A stretch of DNA of 64,000 nucleotides from Bog-473 sp963704355 (GTDB lineage: Bacteria; Actinomycetota; Acidimicrobiia; Acidimicrobiales; RAAP-2): positions 2,232,001 to 2,296,000 of the forward strand of contig OY969891.1 in NCBI GenBank assembly GCA_963704355.1. Direction: 5' to 3'. Each line of letters starts with the position of its first letter. The first letter of the stretch is position 1. Both the position numbers and the translations under genes were made by a program. Below are positions 18,136-25,655 of this stretch, one piece after another. A model generated the notes under the pieces. The model searched no databases. It saw nothing but the letters and a program-made list of their open reading frames with translations, and had not been told where the DNA came from.

Positions 18136-18307
18136 GGAACGGCGGTTCCAAGATCCAGTCGGCGTCCAACTCCTCGAGAGAGTGGCTCCACCGAATCTCA
18201 ACGTGGCCGCTCACTTCAAACGTCCCCCGCTGGCCTCTTACTGCATATTGCCTAAGCATGCCGAGGGCGGTCCCGAGTTCTGTGACCAGGGTGCGGTCTC
18301 CAGGCGT
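18113..18307 (-). pseudogene. Collapsed paralogue of the nuclease-like gene
   Basis: A 65-codon frame that joins the two ends of the nuclease-like protein with the middle missing. Codons 3-17 give GDRTLVTELGTALGML (compare SDRTTVTELGTGLGML), and a few residues later GTFEVSGHVEIRWSH matches the C-terminal YEV...GHIEVRWSH. Some 350 residues including the presumed catalytic core are absent. The expected ATG is ACG and no other start is in frame. It directly follows the small gene, as the nuclease gene should in this operon type. It is most simply an internal-deletion remnant. Confidence 0.7.
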
Positions 18308-18308
18308 G

Positions 18309-18656
18309 TCAACCGCTGAATATCGGACTCACTTGCAGTTCAAGCCGCAGCCGTTCCTCATCGAGAGTCTCATTCGTCCAGATCGGCTCATCCGAAAAGA
18401 TGTTCAAACGCCGGCCGGTGGCATCCATCCAGACCAGAATTGCCTCTTGCCAATCTTCCGCAATCAGCGCCTCTCGAATTCGCTGGACCTGACCGCTCTG
18501 AAGTTGGTCCGGACGGAGTTGCGCAACCAACTCCAACACGATGACCCTCGTGAGGACTTCCGAGTCTTTGGCAACGTGGGCGATCTCCTCTTCCCCTGGA
18601 ACAAGCGCGTATGCGACACGATGTGGACTGCGCAAAGCCGGGTCGAACACGCTCAC
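18309..18656 (-). CDS. Small protein between methyltransferase and nuclease genes
   Basis: A 115-residue protein of no recognised family, acidic, predicted mainly helical at the start (EVLTRVIVLELVAQLRPDQL) and then alpha/beta. The GTG start overlaps the methyltransferase stop by four bases. A degraded homologue lies at 17929-18084, in the same relative place of the older operon. So this small gene is a conserved third member of the system: specificity, control or inhibitor subunit are all possible. Base composition is less GC-rich than the flanks. Confidence 0.7.
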   Translation of the reverse strand: MSVFDPALRSPHRVAYALVPGEEEIAHVAKDSEVLTRVIVLELVAQLRPDQLQSGQVQRIREALIAEDWQEAILVWMDATGRRLNIFSDEPIWTNETLDEERLRLELQVSPIFSG

Positions 18657-20149
18657 CGCTGAGCCCGTCGTCTGCCACTCCCATAGCTGTGAAGGCGAGA
18701 GAGATCGTCCTCCCGCTTGAGGCTGATGACATCGTAAATGGGCTTTGTTTTCGTATCAGGCCCAGTCACCGCTTTCAGGGCTTGGCCCCCAGCGCTATTG
18801 GGAGCCGGCTTGTCGGTGGTCAGAAGTACGTAACGTGCACCCGCGCGGGTGTGATGGACCACCGTTGCCTTGCCTAGAGCCTTCCATAGGGTATCCGTGC
18901 GTTGGAGCCCGGCTTTGCTAGAAGTAAACGCTCCTGATACGTCAAAGAGCCATTCCGTCCCGCTGCTGTCAAGCGCCACAAAGTTGACTTCAACTCCTGC
19001 ATCCAACCGCCTGTTCTCGGTCGCTATCGAAAAACCGGCGTCTTCAAGAGCCCACTTCGCCAGTTCTCGAGCTCGCCGTCCTTCTCGAACACCGCGGGCC
19101 TGAAAATGCTCTTGAGGATCGTGGGGTTCTGCGATCGCTGGCAATCGTGGGCGACCGAGGTTCCGATCAAGCATCTCCTCACTCGCTGTCCGCTTCTGCT
19201 CAGCAGCGATGCGATCAAAGGAGGCTGCAAGGTAGCTGGCGTCCGTCTCATAGCCCAAGAAGTGGCGTTGCGTCCGGAGTGCTGCCACGGCGGTGGTTCC
19301 GGAACCCATAAAAGGGTCCATCACGAGGTCGCCTCGGTAGGTGTAGAGGTCGATCAGGCGTTGCGGCAGCTCCACAGGGAATGGGGCGGGGTGACCAACT
19401 CGAGTAGCACTTTCGGGACTCAGCTCCCAAATGTCAACGGTGGCCTCCAGAAACTCGTCTCTGAAGATGGTTGCCTCGGAAGGAAATCCCCTTGTAGCTC
19501 GAGCTGCGGGTGAGATGGCGCGATCAAACCGCCCTTTGGATGCGATGACTATGCGCTCGGTCAGGTCTCGTAGCACCGGGTCCCCAGGCTTCTGGTACGT
19601 GCCCCAAGCGCAATTCCCCGCAGCACCTTTCGCCTTTTGCCAAACGATCTCGCCTCGAAGTAGAAGCTTGAGATCGTCCTCCAGGATCCGAATGACGTCT
19701 GAAGCGAGGCTGCGGTATGGCTTACGCCCAAGGTTTGCGACATTGACTGCAATTCGTCCACCCGGCTCAAGCGCTTGAGCGCAAGCATCAAATACCCCAC
19801 CAAGCATGTCGAGGTAGTCGCCATAACTAGAGGGGACATGTCCCTCTCCGATTGATGCCTCGTACTCTTTTCCCGAGTAGTACGGGGGGGATGTAACAAC
19901 TAACGCCACGGATCGAGGTGAAACGGTGCTGAGATTGTCCCGTATGTCACCCAGGATTACCTGGTCAATTCCCTTCCGGTCGTCGGGCGGGCATACGTCC
20001 TCGTCGTCGTTGATCGTGGGTGCAGTGAAGCGTCGGTAAAAGTCACTTGAATCGTGATTCTCTCGCCTTCCCACCCCAAATTGCGAGGTTGAGGTCGGTT
20101 GGCGCGCGCGACGACGCGTTGGATCTGTGGGTTTCATTGCGGCAGCCAA
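18653..20149 (-). CDS. DNA methyltransferase (beta class, SPPY type) with extra C-terminal domain
   Basis: A 498-residue protein. The catalytic motif IV is TSPPYY at residues 86-91 and the AdoMet motif I is MDPFMGSGTT at 277-286; this order (IV before I) marks the beta class, and SPPY favours N4-cytosine, with N6-adenine not excluded. Residues 340-498 form a second domain (WALEDAGFSIATENR, then TEWLFDVSGAFTSSKAGL) that could bind DNA or be a nuclease-like relic. The N-terminal 50 residues match the fragment at 20299-20496. A start at codon 5 (20137) is possible. It heads the operon of small gene and nuclease remnant, and its DNA is visibly less GC-rich than its neighbours, pointing to acquisition. 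Confidence 0.88.
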   Translation of the reverse strand: MAAAMKPTDPTRRRARQPTSTSQFGVGRRENHDSSDFYRRFTAPTINDDEDVCPPDDRKGIDQVILGDIRDNLSTVSPRSVALVVTSPPYYSGKEYEASIGEGHVPSSYGDYLDMLGGVFDACAQALEPGGRIAVNVANLGRKPYRSLASDVIRILEDDLKLLLRGEIVWQKAKGAAGNCAWGTYQKPGDPVLRDLTERIVIASKGRFDRAISPAARATRGFPSEATIFRDEFLEATVDIWELSPESATRVGHPAPFPVELPQRLIDLYTYRGDLVMDPFMGSGTTAVAALRTQRHFLGYETDASYLAASFDRIAAEQKRTASEEMLDRNLGRPRLPAIAEPHDPQEHFQARGVREGRRARELAKWALEDAGFSIATENRRLDAGVEVNFVALDSSGTEWLFDVSGAFTSSKAGLQRTDTLWKALGKATVVHHTRAGARYVLLTTDKPAPNSAGGQALKAVTGPDTKTKPIYDVISLKREDDLSRLHSYGSGRRRAQR

Positions 20150-20298
20150 GCAGATCGACGGAGGATGTGTCCTCGGTCTGCCTCATGCTGTTGCCATTTT
20201 GAGTGAACGGTTTCCGTGGTCTTCATGCTTACTCCGAGTCCTGCGGTGTCGTTGAACTTACTGGACGGTTGCGACGACATCCGGAACGCTGAAAGGTC

Positions 20299-20496
20299 CG
20301 AGTCGTCAGCCACCGCCTCCATGTGGCGGGCGTTGCCGCAGACGCAAGACGCGCCCGGCACGTGCGGCGTGACGTCCTCGTCCGCACTGAGCTCGGGCGC
20401 CTCGAAGCGGGCGTAGAAGGCGTCGGCCCCGTGCGACTCGCGGCGCCCGACACCAAAATTGGAGCTTGGGGTCGCGGGGCGACGGCGGGGCGGCAT
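20299..20496 (-). pseudogene. 5' fragment of an older methyltransferase gene
   Basis: Sixty-six codons homologous to the N-terminus of the intact methyltransferase: NFGVGRRESHGADAFYARF against QFGVGRRENHDSSDFYRRF, then DEDV in both, then CGNARHMEAVADDS against LGDIRDNLSTVSPRS. Homology stops just before motif IV. The frame runs on into unrelated sequence to 20134. It is GC-rich like the surroundings and so is the resident copy, broken by entry of the cassette. Confidence 0.78.
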
Positions 20497-20650
20497 TGGT
20501 CCGGCCTGACCCTACCGGCGGCCCGACGACCGTTACGGGATGCGGCCGGGGATGAAGCGGGGCGCCGGCGTCGAGAGGGACGAGAGTGCCAGTGCCATGA
20601 CGGCCACGCTAGGGAACCGCTGTCACAGCGGGGTGGAGCCACCCGCGGGA

Positions 20651-21088
20651 CTACATCTCGTAGACGACGAACGACGTCGGGCGCCCGACCTGGTCGTAGA
20701 GCGAGCGGGCCCGCCCGTTGTACTGCTGGGTGTGCCAATAGACCCGGTCCGCGCCGCGCTCGTGGGCCGCCCGCTCGATCCCCTCGAGCAGCAACCGCCC
20801 CACGTCGTGCCCCCGGGCCGACGGGGCGACGAAGAGGTCCTCGAGATAGCAGGTCGGCTGTCGGGACCAGGTCGTGGCGTGGATGACGCCGTTGGCCATC
20901 CCGATGCCCCGCCCCGACTCGTCGACGGCCAGCAGGCCGAACATGCCGTCGCCGCCGGTGCAGAGCCGATCGAACGTGGCCCGGGTGGTGGCGTCGGAGA
21001 GCTCGGCCCGGTAGAAGGCCAGGTAGCCCGCCCACAGGGCCCGCCAGTCGTCCCAGTCGTCCTCGCGCAGTCCCCGCAGGGTGGCCAC
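20651..21088 (-). CDS. GNAT-family N-acetyltransferase
   Basis: A 145-residue acetyltransferase: LRGLREDDWDDWRALWAGYL at the start, the central CYLEDLFVAPSARGHDVGRL with the acetyl-CoA loop (R/G-x-x-G-x-G/A), and VYWHTQQYNGRARSLYDQVG. It resembles spermidine/amino-group acetyltransferases of about 150 residues. It is a single gene just upstream of the divergent Fic gene. Confidence 0.87.
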   Translation of the reverse strand: MATLRGLREDDWDDWRALWAGYLAFYRAELSDATTRATFDRLCTGGDGMFGLLAVDESGRGIGMANGVIHATTWSRQPTCYLEDLFVAPSARGHDVGRLLLEGIERAAHERGADRVYWHTQQYNGRARSLYDQVGRPTSFVVYEM

Positions 21089-21241
21089 CCCGCCAGCTTC
21101 CCACCGGCTCGCCCCGGGGGCCGGGATCGGTCCGCCGCCGCCGCCCCCGGCCGACGGCCCAGCCGCCCCAGCGCCCAGGTCTCAGGCAGAACCTTCCGAA
21201 ACTCGGCCAATTAACGAATGTTCATCGAGTAACCTTCTGTT

Positions 21242-22405
21242 ATGGCCGCGATTGCCGAAGGATCGTCCCGGCCGCGTGCGACGCGGGGGACCGAGATCCC
21301 CATCACCTGGAACGGCAGCCGCGTGCGGGCCTGGGTCCCGGCGCCGCTGGCGGGGCAGTCCTTCGAGCTCGGGACCCGGGCCGTCCGGCTGAGCGAGCGG
21401 GCTGCCGGCGCCGTTGTCGCAGCGGGCAGCCGGCCGGTGCGCTTCGAGCCCGTGGCCATGCTCCTGCTGCGCTCCGAGGGGGTGGCGTCCTCGTTCATCG
21501 AGGGCATCCGGACACCCCTCGTCGACGTGGCCGCGGCCGAGGTCGGGAGCGTCCTCTCCGACACCGCCTCCTACGTGGCCGACAACCTGGCCGCCGTCGT
21601 CGACGCGCTGCGCACCTCCGACGGCGCGCTGACCCACGACCACCTCTGGACCTGGCACCGCCGGCTCATGGAGGAGGGCGGGGGGCTGCCGCCGGCGATG
21701 CTCGGCGCGTATCGAGCCGAGCAGTCCTGGGTCGGCGGGACCTCGCCGCGCGACGCCGCGCTCGTGCCGCCGCCGCCCGAGCTCGTGCCCGCGCTGATGG
21801 ACGACCTCGTCGCCTTCGCCAACGACGACGCGCTGGACCCGGTCACCCACGCCGCCGTGCTGCACGCGCAGTTCGAGACCATCCACCCCTTCGGCGACGG
21901 CAACGGCCGCATCGGGCGCATCCTCATCGGGTGGGTGTTGGCGCACCGCCTCCGCGTCGCCCTGCCCCCGCCGGTGAGCGTGCTGATCGCGCGGGACCCC
22001 GGCGGGTATCTGGCCGGCCTCACCCTGTACCGGCTCGGCCAGCTCGACACCTGGGTCGAGTGGATGGCCGCCGCGCTGGAGCGCTCGAGCGACGCCGCCG
22101 CCACGCTCATCGCGGGCACCGACGCGCTGCTGGCCGACTGGCGCGCCCGCCTCGGCGGCGTGCGCGGGGATGCGGCGGCGCAACGCGTGCTCGAGATCCT
22201 GGCCGAGCACCCCGTCCTTTCCGCCGCCGTCGTGGCCGAGCGTCTCGGAGTCTCGGCGCGCGCCGGGCAGACGGCGCTCGCCACCCTGGCCGAGCGCGGC
22301 ATCGTCGAGCGGTACCGCCCTGACGCGGTGGGGCCGGGGCGCCCGCCGCAGTACTGGGTCGCCCGCGAGCTCGTCGCGCTCGTGGCGGGGTGGCCCGGGA
22401 GCTGA
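21242..22405 (+). CDS. Fic-family protein with N-terminal inhibitory motif
   Basis: A 387-residue Fic protein. The active-site motif HPFGDGNGRIGR fits H-F-x-[DE]-G-N-G-R-x-x-R fully, so it should transfer AMP (or another nucleotide) to a target hydroxyl. The N-terminal part has SSFIEG, matching the inhibitory S/T-x-x-x-E-G/N helix of self-restrained class II Fic proteins. A winged-helix-like domain closes the protein (VVAERLGVSARAGQTALATLAERGIV), as in the common Fic plus HTH arrangement. No strong ribosome site precedes the ATG, so it may be leaderless. It sits between the R-M locus and a MazF module. Confidence 0.9.
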   Translation: MAAIAEGSSRPRATRGTEIPITWNGSRVRAWVPAPLAGQSFELGTRAVRLSERAAGAVVAAGSRPVRFEPVAMLLLRSEGVASSFIEGIRTPLVDVAAAEVGSVLSDTASYVADNLAAVVDALRTSDGALTHDHLWTWHRRLMEEGGGLPPAMLGAYRAEQSWVGGTSPRDAALVPPPPELVPALMDDLVAFANDDALDPVTHAAVLHAQFETIHPFGDGNGRIGRILIGWVLAHRLRVALPPPVSVLIARDPGGYLAGLTLYRLGQLDTWVEWMAAALERSSDAAATLIAGTDALLADWRARLGGVRGDAAAQRVLEILAEHPVLSAAVVAERLGVSARAGQTALATLAERGIVERYRPDAVGPGRPPQYWVARELVALVAGWPGS

Positions 22406-22426
22406 AACGGGGCGATTTCAGCGGCT

Positions 22427-22505
22427 CCGCGCCGCAGGCTCAACCGAGAGCGCCGTGGATGCCTCCAGAAACTATGCACCGACCGGTTTATGGTTTTTGG
22501 AGACA
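22427..22505 (-). repeat. Dispersed repeat, copy 2 (inverted relative to copy 1)
   Basis: The second copy of the roughly 80-bp repeat seen at 15865-15945, here on the minus strand between the convergent ends of the Fic and MazF genes. Together the two copies bracket 6.6 kb that contains the acetyltransferase, the whole composite R-M locus and the Fic gene. Confidence 0.75.
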
Positions 22506-22584
22506 CGCAGACAGCAGCGCGCCGCCGGCGCACCTCGCGTCTGGCCCAGCGGCTGGCGGGGACTCTCGCGGCGCACCCGGTACG

Positions 22585-22905
22585 TCAGCAGCCAAGCGCG
22601 TAGTTGACCGCCGAGCAGACCTTTCGCATGACGTCGTCGCCGACTCGCCCGACGGGACCGGTGAGCGATCCCTGGGTGACCGTGTGAAGACCGTCGCAGT
22701 TGATGACCGACGGCCGGTCCAAGCCGGTCTCGACGTGGTCGATGTCAACCTCCGCGGCGAGACCCCGGATCGAAGTGGTGATTTCGGCCACGGTCACGAG
22801 GTCGCGGGCGTCGAGCACCTCGGATCGCGTGAGCAAGAGAACGGGTCGCCTCTTGCGACCCACCTCGGCCAACCAAAGTTCGCCGCGCCTCAAGGCTCTG
22901 TCCAC
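22585..22905 (-). CDS. MazF/PemK-family toxin (mRNA interferase)
   Basis: A 106-residue protein with the MazF barrel pattern: LRRGELWLAEVG, KRRPVLLLTRSEVLD, then SVINCDGLHTVTQGSL. The family cleaves mRNA at short sequences. The reading frame overlaps the antitoxin gene by 16 bases, antitoxin first, the normal order. It appears complete. Confidence 0.87.
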   Translation of the reverse strand: MDRALRRGELWLAEVGRKRRPVLLLTRSEVLDARDLVTVAEITTSIRGLAAEVDIDHVETGLDRPSVINCDGLHTVTQGSLTGPVGRVGDDVMRKVCSAVNYALGC

Positions 22906-23099
22906 GCCTCAGCTTCGATCCAGAAGGTGTCCGCACGTTCGGGGTGTCTCAAATACGCCTCTCGGTCTGATCGCGCCAACGCGGCGCGCACGGCATCAGC
23001 GACTCCCTGACGTGCTGCCGCCGAGACGTTGACGCCGAGCTTGCGAGCGCGATCAGCTAACTCGTCGTCCAGCGTGAAAGTGGTTCTCGACGAAGCCAT
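22890..23099 (-). CDS. Antitoxin (ribbon-helix-helix, CcdA/MazE-like) for MazF
   Basis: A 69-residue protein. The N-terminus TTFTLDDELADRARKLGV looks like the strand plus helix of an RHH DNA-binding fold, and the C-terminal tail (ADTFWIEAEAWTEP) is the type that threads along the toxin. The start codon lies within an inverted repeat, consistent with autorepression by the toxin-antitoxin complex. Confidence 0.83.
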   Translation of the reverse strand: MASSRTTFTLDDELADRARKLGVNVSAAARQGVADAVRAALARSDREAYLRHPERADTFWIEAEAWTEP

Positions 23100-23128
23100 A
23101 ACTAAATGCTATCAGTAAGTTATAGCAT
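23098..23128. promoter_or_regulatory. Operator/promoter of the MazF module
   Basis: Two interlocking dyads: ATAACT (23098-23103) with AGTTAT (23118-23123), and ATGCTAT (23106-23112) with ATAGCAT (23122-23128). The first arm overlaps the antitoxin start codon, and a TATAAC on the minus strand within the dyad could be the -10. The AT-rich patch contrasts with its GC-rich surroundings, as usual for autoregulated toxin-antitoxin operons. Confidence 0.65.
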
Positions 23129-23255
23129 CTCCTGCTGGGTATGCGGCCGCGGGGGCTCCGTTGCCGCCCGATTTCTGTGTTCCCCTCGTGAGTCGAAGGG
23201 ATGGAAATGGCGAGCGCATACAAAACACGGGACGCCGGAGTCCAGGACCCGAGTC

Positions 23256-24884
23256 TCAGCGGCGGGCCCCGCGGCCGCGACGCTGGCGCCCCCGGTCCTC
23301 GAACTTCTCGCGCACCTGGGCCCGACGGGCCTGGATCTCGCGGTGGGTCAGGTGCTCGGTCGACTCGTCGAGCCCGAAGCTGGCCTTGACCCCCGAGAGG
23401 TCAGGCGTCCAGTCCTCCTGCTGCTCGAGGCCGAGCTGGGCCATGATCCGCTCCCCGTGCTTGGTGGCGAACATGAGCGCGATCGCCTCGACCTCCGCGA
23501 AGAGGTCGAGGTCGGGCGCCAGGGTCGCGATGGCCCCGTCGAGGAACATCAGGTTCTTGACGAACAGCATGAGCTCCTTGGGCAGCTTGGCGCCCAGGGC
23601 GAGGAGTGTCTTGATGGAGCGCTGCATCTCGGCCACCAGCTCGTCGGGGGTCAGCTGCGTGGGGTCGATTGGTGGCCGGTCGAGGCCGAGCTGTTCGATC
23701 ACGCGGTCGACGTCGGTGTCGTCGGGGAACGCACCGAGGTCGCGGAGCGCGGCCACCTGGGTCGGGATGTCGGCGTTCGACGCGCCGACGAGGAGCGAGA
23801 GGAGAGCAAGACGCTTGGACTCGCTGAGGCGGCCCGTGATCCCGAAGTCGAGCAGCGCGATCTTCCCGGACGGCAGCACGAAGAGATTCCCGCCGTGCAG
23901 GTCGCCGTGGAAGATGCCGTGCATCATGCAACCCTCGAGGAAGCCGATCATGCCGGCGCGCACCACCGCTTCGGTGTCGATGCCGGCGGCGCGCATCCCC
24001 TCGACGTCGCCGAAGTGGAACCCGTCGAGGCGCTCCATGACGAGCATGCGGCGCGTCACCAGCGTCGGGTGCGGTCGGGGCACCACGAAGGAGCGCTGGT
24101 CCAGCGCAGCGAAGGTCATGGCGATGTCGAGCATGTTCTCGGCCTCGAGGCGGAAGTCGAGCTCCTCCACGATCGTCTCGGCGAACAGCTCGACCAGCGC
24201 CGGCGGGTTCGCCAGCGCGGCCACCGGGATCCGCCCCACCAGGTGCGGGGCCAGCCAGGCCATGATGGCAAGGTCCTGGCGCACCCGGACGGCCACTGAC
24301 GGCCGCTGCACCTTGATCACGACGGGGGTGCCGTCGCGCAGCGTGGCCGAGTGGACCTGGGCGATGGACGCGGCGGCTCTCGGCGTGTGGTCGACCGACG
24401 CGAAGACCGAGTCGATCGGCCCGCCCAGCTCCTCGGTGAGCACGCGCTCGACGACCGGCCACGGCTCGGCCGGCACCTGGTCCCGGCACCACTTGAATTC
24501 GGCGACGAGCTCGGGCGGGAAGATGCCGTCGCCCGACGAGATGATCTGGCCCAGCTTGATGTAGGTCGGCCCGAGGTGCTCCGCCGCCACGCGGGTGCGG
24601 TGCGAGATACCGGCGATGGACGCGTTGCCGCCGGCGCGCCGATCCGTGACGTACCACAGGCCGAGCGCGCCGCCCAGGTGCCGGAGCGTGGTGCCGAGGC
24701 GCCGGCCGGGCGGGAGGAGGCGGGCGCGGGTCAGTTGGGGGAGCGAGGCCTGCAGGCGCTCGCGGACCGCGGCCAACCCTGGGAGCCAGGCCAGCGCGTC
24801 GGGGTCCACCTCCCAAGGCCCGTCGTCGCTGAACACGCCGATGGCGATGTCGCGCCGGGGTTGGGACGTCGGTTCCGTGGCCAC
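23256..24884 (-). CDS. ABC1/AarF/UbiB-family atypical kinase
   Basis: A 542-residue protein with the UbiB signatures: the KxGQ motif in LGPTYIKLGQIIS, the Ala-rich AAASIAQVHSATL, VVIKVQRP as the ATP lysine, the E-rich EELDFRLEAEN, the catalytic FHGDLHGGNLFV, and LLDFG as the metal site. Relatives are ATPases linked to isoprenoid-quinone biosynthesis or lipid handling; in menaquinone-using actinobacteria the role is not settled. No C-terminal membrane helices are evident. It stands alone. Confidence 0.9.
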   Translation of the reverse strand: MATEPTSQPRRDIAIGVFSDDGPWEVDPDALAWLPGLAAVRERLQASLPQLTRARLLPPGRRLGTTLRHLGGALGLWYVTDRRAGGNASIAGISHRTRVAAEHLGPTYIKLGQIISSGDGIFPPELVAEFKWCRDQVPAEPWPVVERVLTEELGGPIDSVFASVDHTPRAAASIAQVHSATLRDGTPVVIKVQRPSVAVRVRQDLAIMAWLAPHLVGRIPVAALANPPALVELFAETIVEELDFRLEAENMLDIAMTFAALDQRSFVVPRPHPTLVTRRMLVMERLDGFHFGDVEGMRAAGIDTEAVVRAGMIGFLEGCMMHGIFHGDLHGGNLFVLPSGKIALLDFGITGRLSESKRLALLSLLVGASNADIPTQVAALRDLGAFPDDTDVDRVIEQLGLDRPPIDPTQLTPDELVAEMQRSIKTLLALGAKLPKELMLFVKNLMFLDGAIATLAPDLDLFAEVEAIALMFATKHGERIMAQLGLEQQEDWTPDLSGVKASFGLDESTEHLTHREIQARRAQVREKFEDRGRQRRGRGARR

Positions 24885-24962
24885 CAGGGCGAGCCTACGG
24901 CGCCCGGCGCGGGCCTCCGTCGGCGGGCCCGCCGCGCGGCGTCCCCGAAGTGGCGGCGAGCG

Positions 24963-25655
24963 TCAGGACGGATGGACGAGGCCGGACTGGAAGGCGAAGA
25001 CGACGGCCTGGACGCGGTCGCGCAGGCCGAGCTTGGCCAGGAGGCGCCCGACGTGGGACTTCACGGTGGCCTCCGAGACGTAGAGACGCTCGGCGATCTC
25101 CGCGTTGGAGAGGCCGTCGGCCACCGCCAGCAGCACCTCGCGCTCGCGGTCGGTCAGCTGGGCCAGCGCCGGGTGCTCCGCCGCGCCGCCCGCCGCGCCG
25201 TCCCCGCCGGCGGAGAGGTCGGGCAGTTTGTCCGCGTACTCCTCCAGCAGCCGCCGGGTCACACGCGGCGAGACGACCGCGTCGCCGCGGGCCACGGTGT
25301 GGATGGCGGAGATGAGCTCGGTCGGCGGCACGTCCTTGAGGAGGAACCCGCTGGCACCGGCGCGCAGCGCGCTGAACGCGTACTCGTCGAGGTCGAACGT
25401 CGTGAGGATGAGGACCCGGGTCTCGCCGCCGGCCGCCGACGTCGTGATCGCCCGCGTGGCCTCGATGCCGTCGAGCACCGGCATGCGCACGTCCATGAGG
25501 ACGACATCGGGCTGGTACAGCTCGACCAGGCGCACGGCGTCCGCGCCGTCGGCCGCCTCGCCCACGATGTCGATGCCGGCCTCGGCCTCGAGGATCATGC
25601 GGAAACCCTTGCGCAGGAGCGCCTGGTCGTCCGCCAGCACGATGCGGACGGTCAC
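24963..25655 (-). CDS. NarL/FixJ-type response regulator
   Basis: A 230-residue protein: a receiver domain with the phosphoacceptor Asp in PDVVLMDVRMPVLDG and Lys in GFLLKDVPPTEL, then a LuxR-type helix-turn-helix (LTDREREVLLAVADGLSNAEIAERLYVSEATVKSHV). The GTG start overlaps the kinase stop by four bases (GTGA), so the two genes form one translationally coupled two-component operon. Targets unknown. Confidence 0.93.
   Translation of the reverse strand: MTVRIVLADDQALLRKGFRMILEAEAGIDIVGEAADGADAVRLVELYQPDVVLMDVRMPVLDGIEATRAITTSAAGGETRVLILTTFDLDEYAFSALRAGASGFLLKDVPPTELISAIHTVARGDAVVSPRVTRRLLEEYADKLPDLSAGGDGAAGGAAEHPALAQLTDREREVLLAVADGLSNAEIAERLYVSEATVKSHVGRLLAKLGLRDRVQAVVFAFQSGLVHPS

Noticed and set aside
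16588..18201. One 537-residue nuclease-like protein starting at 18201
   Set aside because: The first 117 codons include the fragment of the older small gene and linker. The conserved N-terminus begins at 17850, so the longer product is treated as an accident of an open frame.
16618..18255. 545-codon plus-strand frame antisense to the nuclease-like gene
   Set aside because: A shadow frame of GC-rich DNA; low-complexity Arg/Gly/Ala sequence and no homology pattern.
18118..18315. The short frame as a genuine small regulator gene
   Set aside because: It joins the two ends of the nuclease-like protein and has ACG where the start should be; an internal deletion explains it better.
21211..22210. 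Minus-strand frames of up to 342 codons opposite the Fic gene
   Set aside because: Shadows of a Fic gene with a complete active-site motif.
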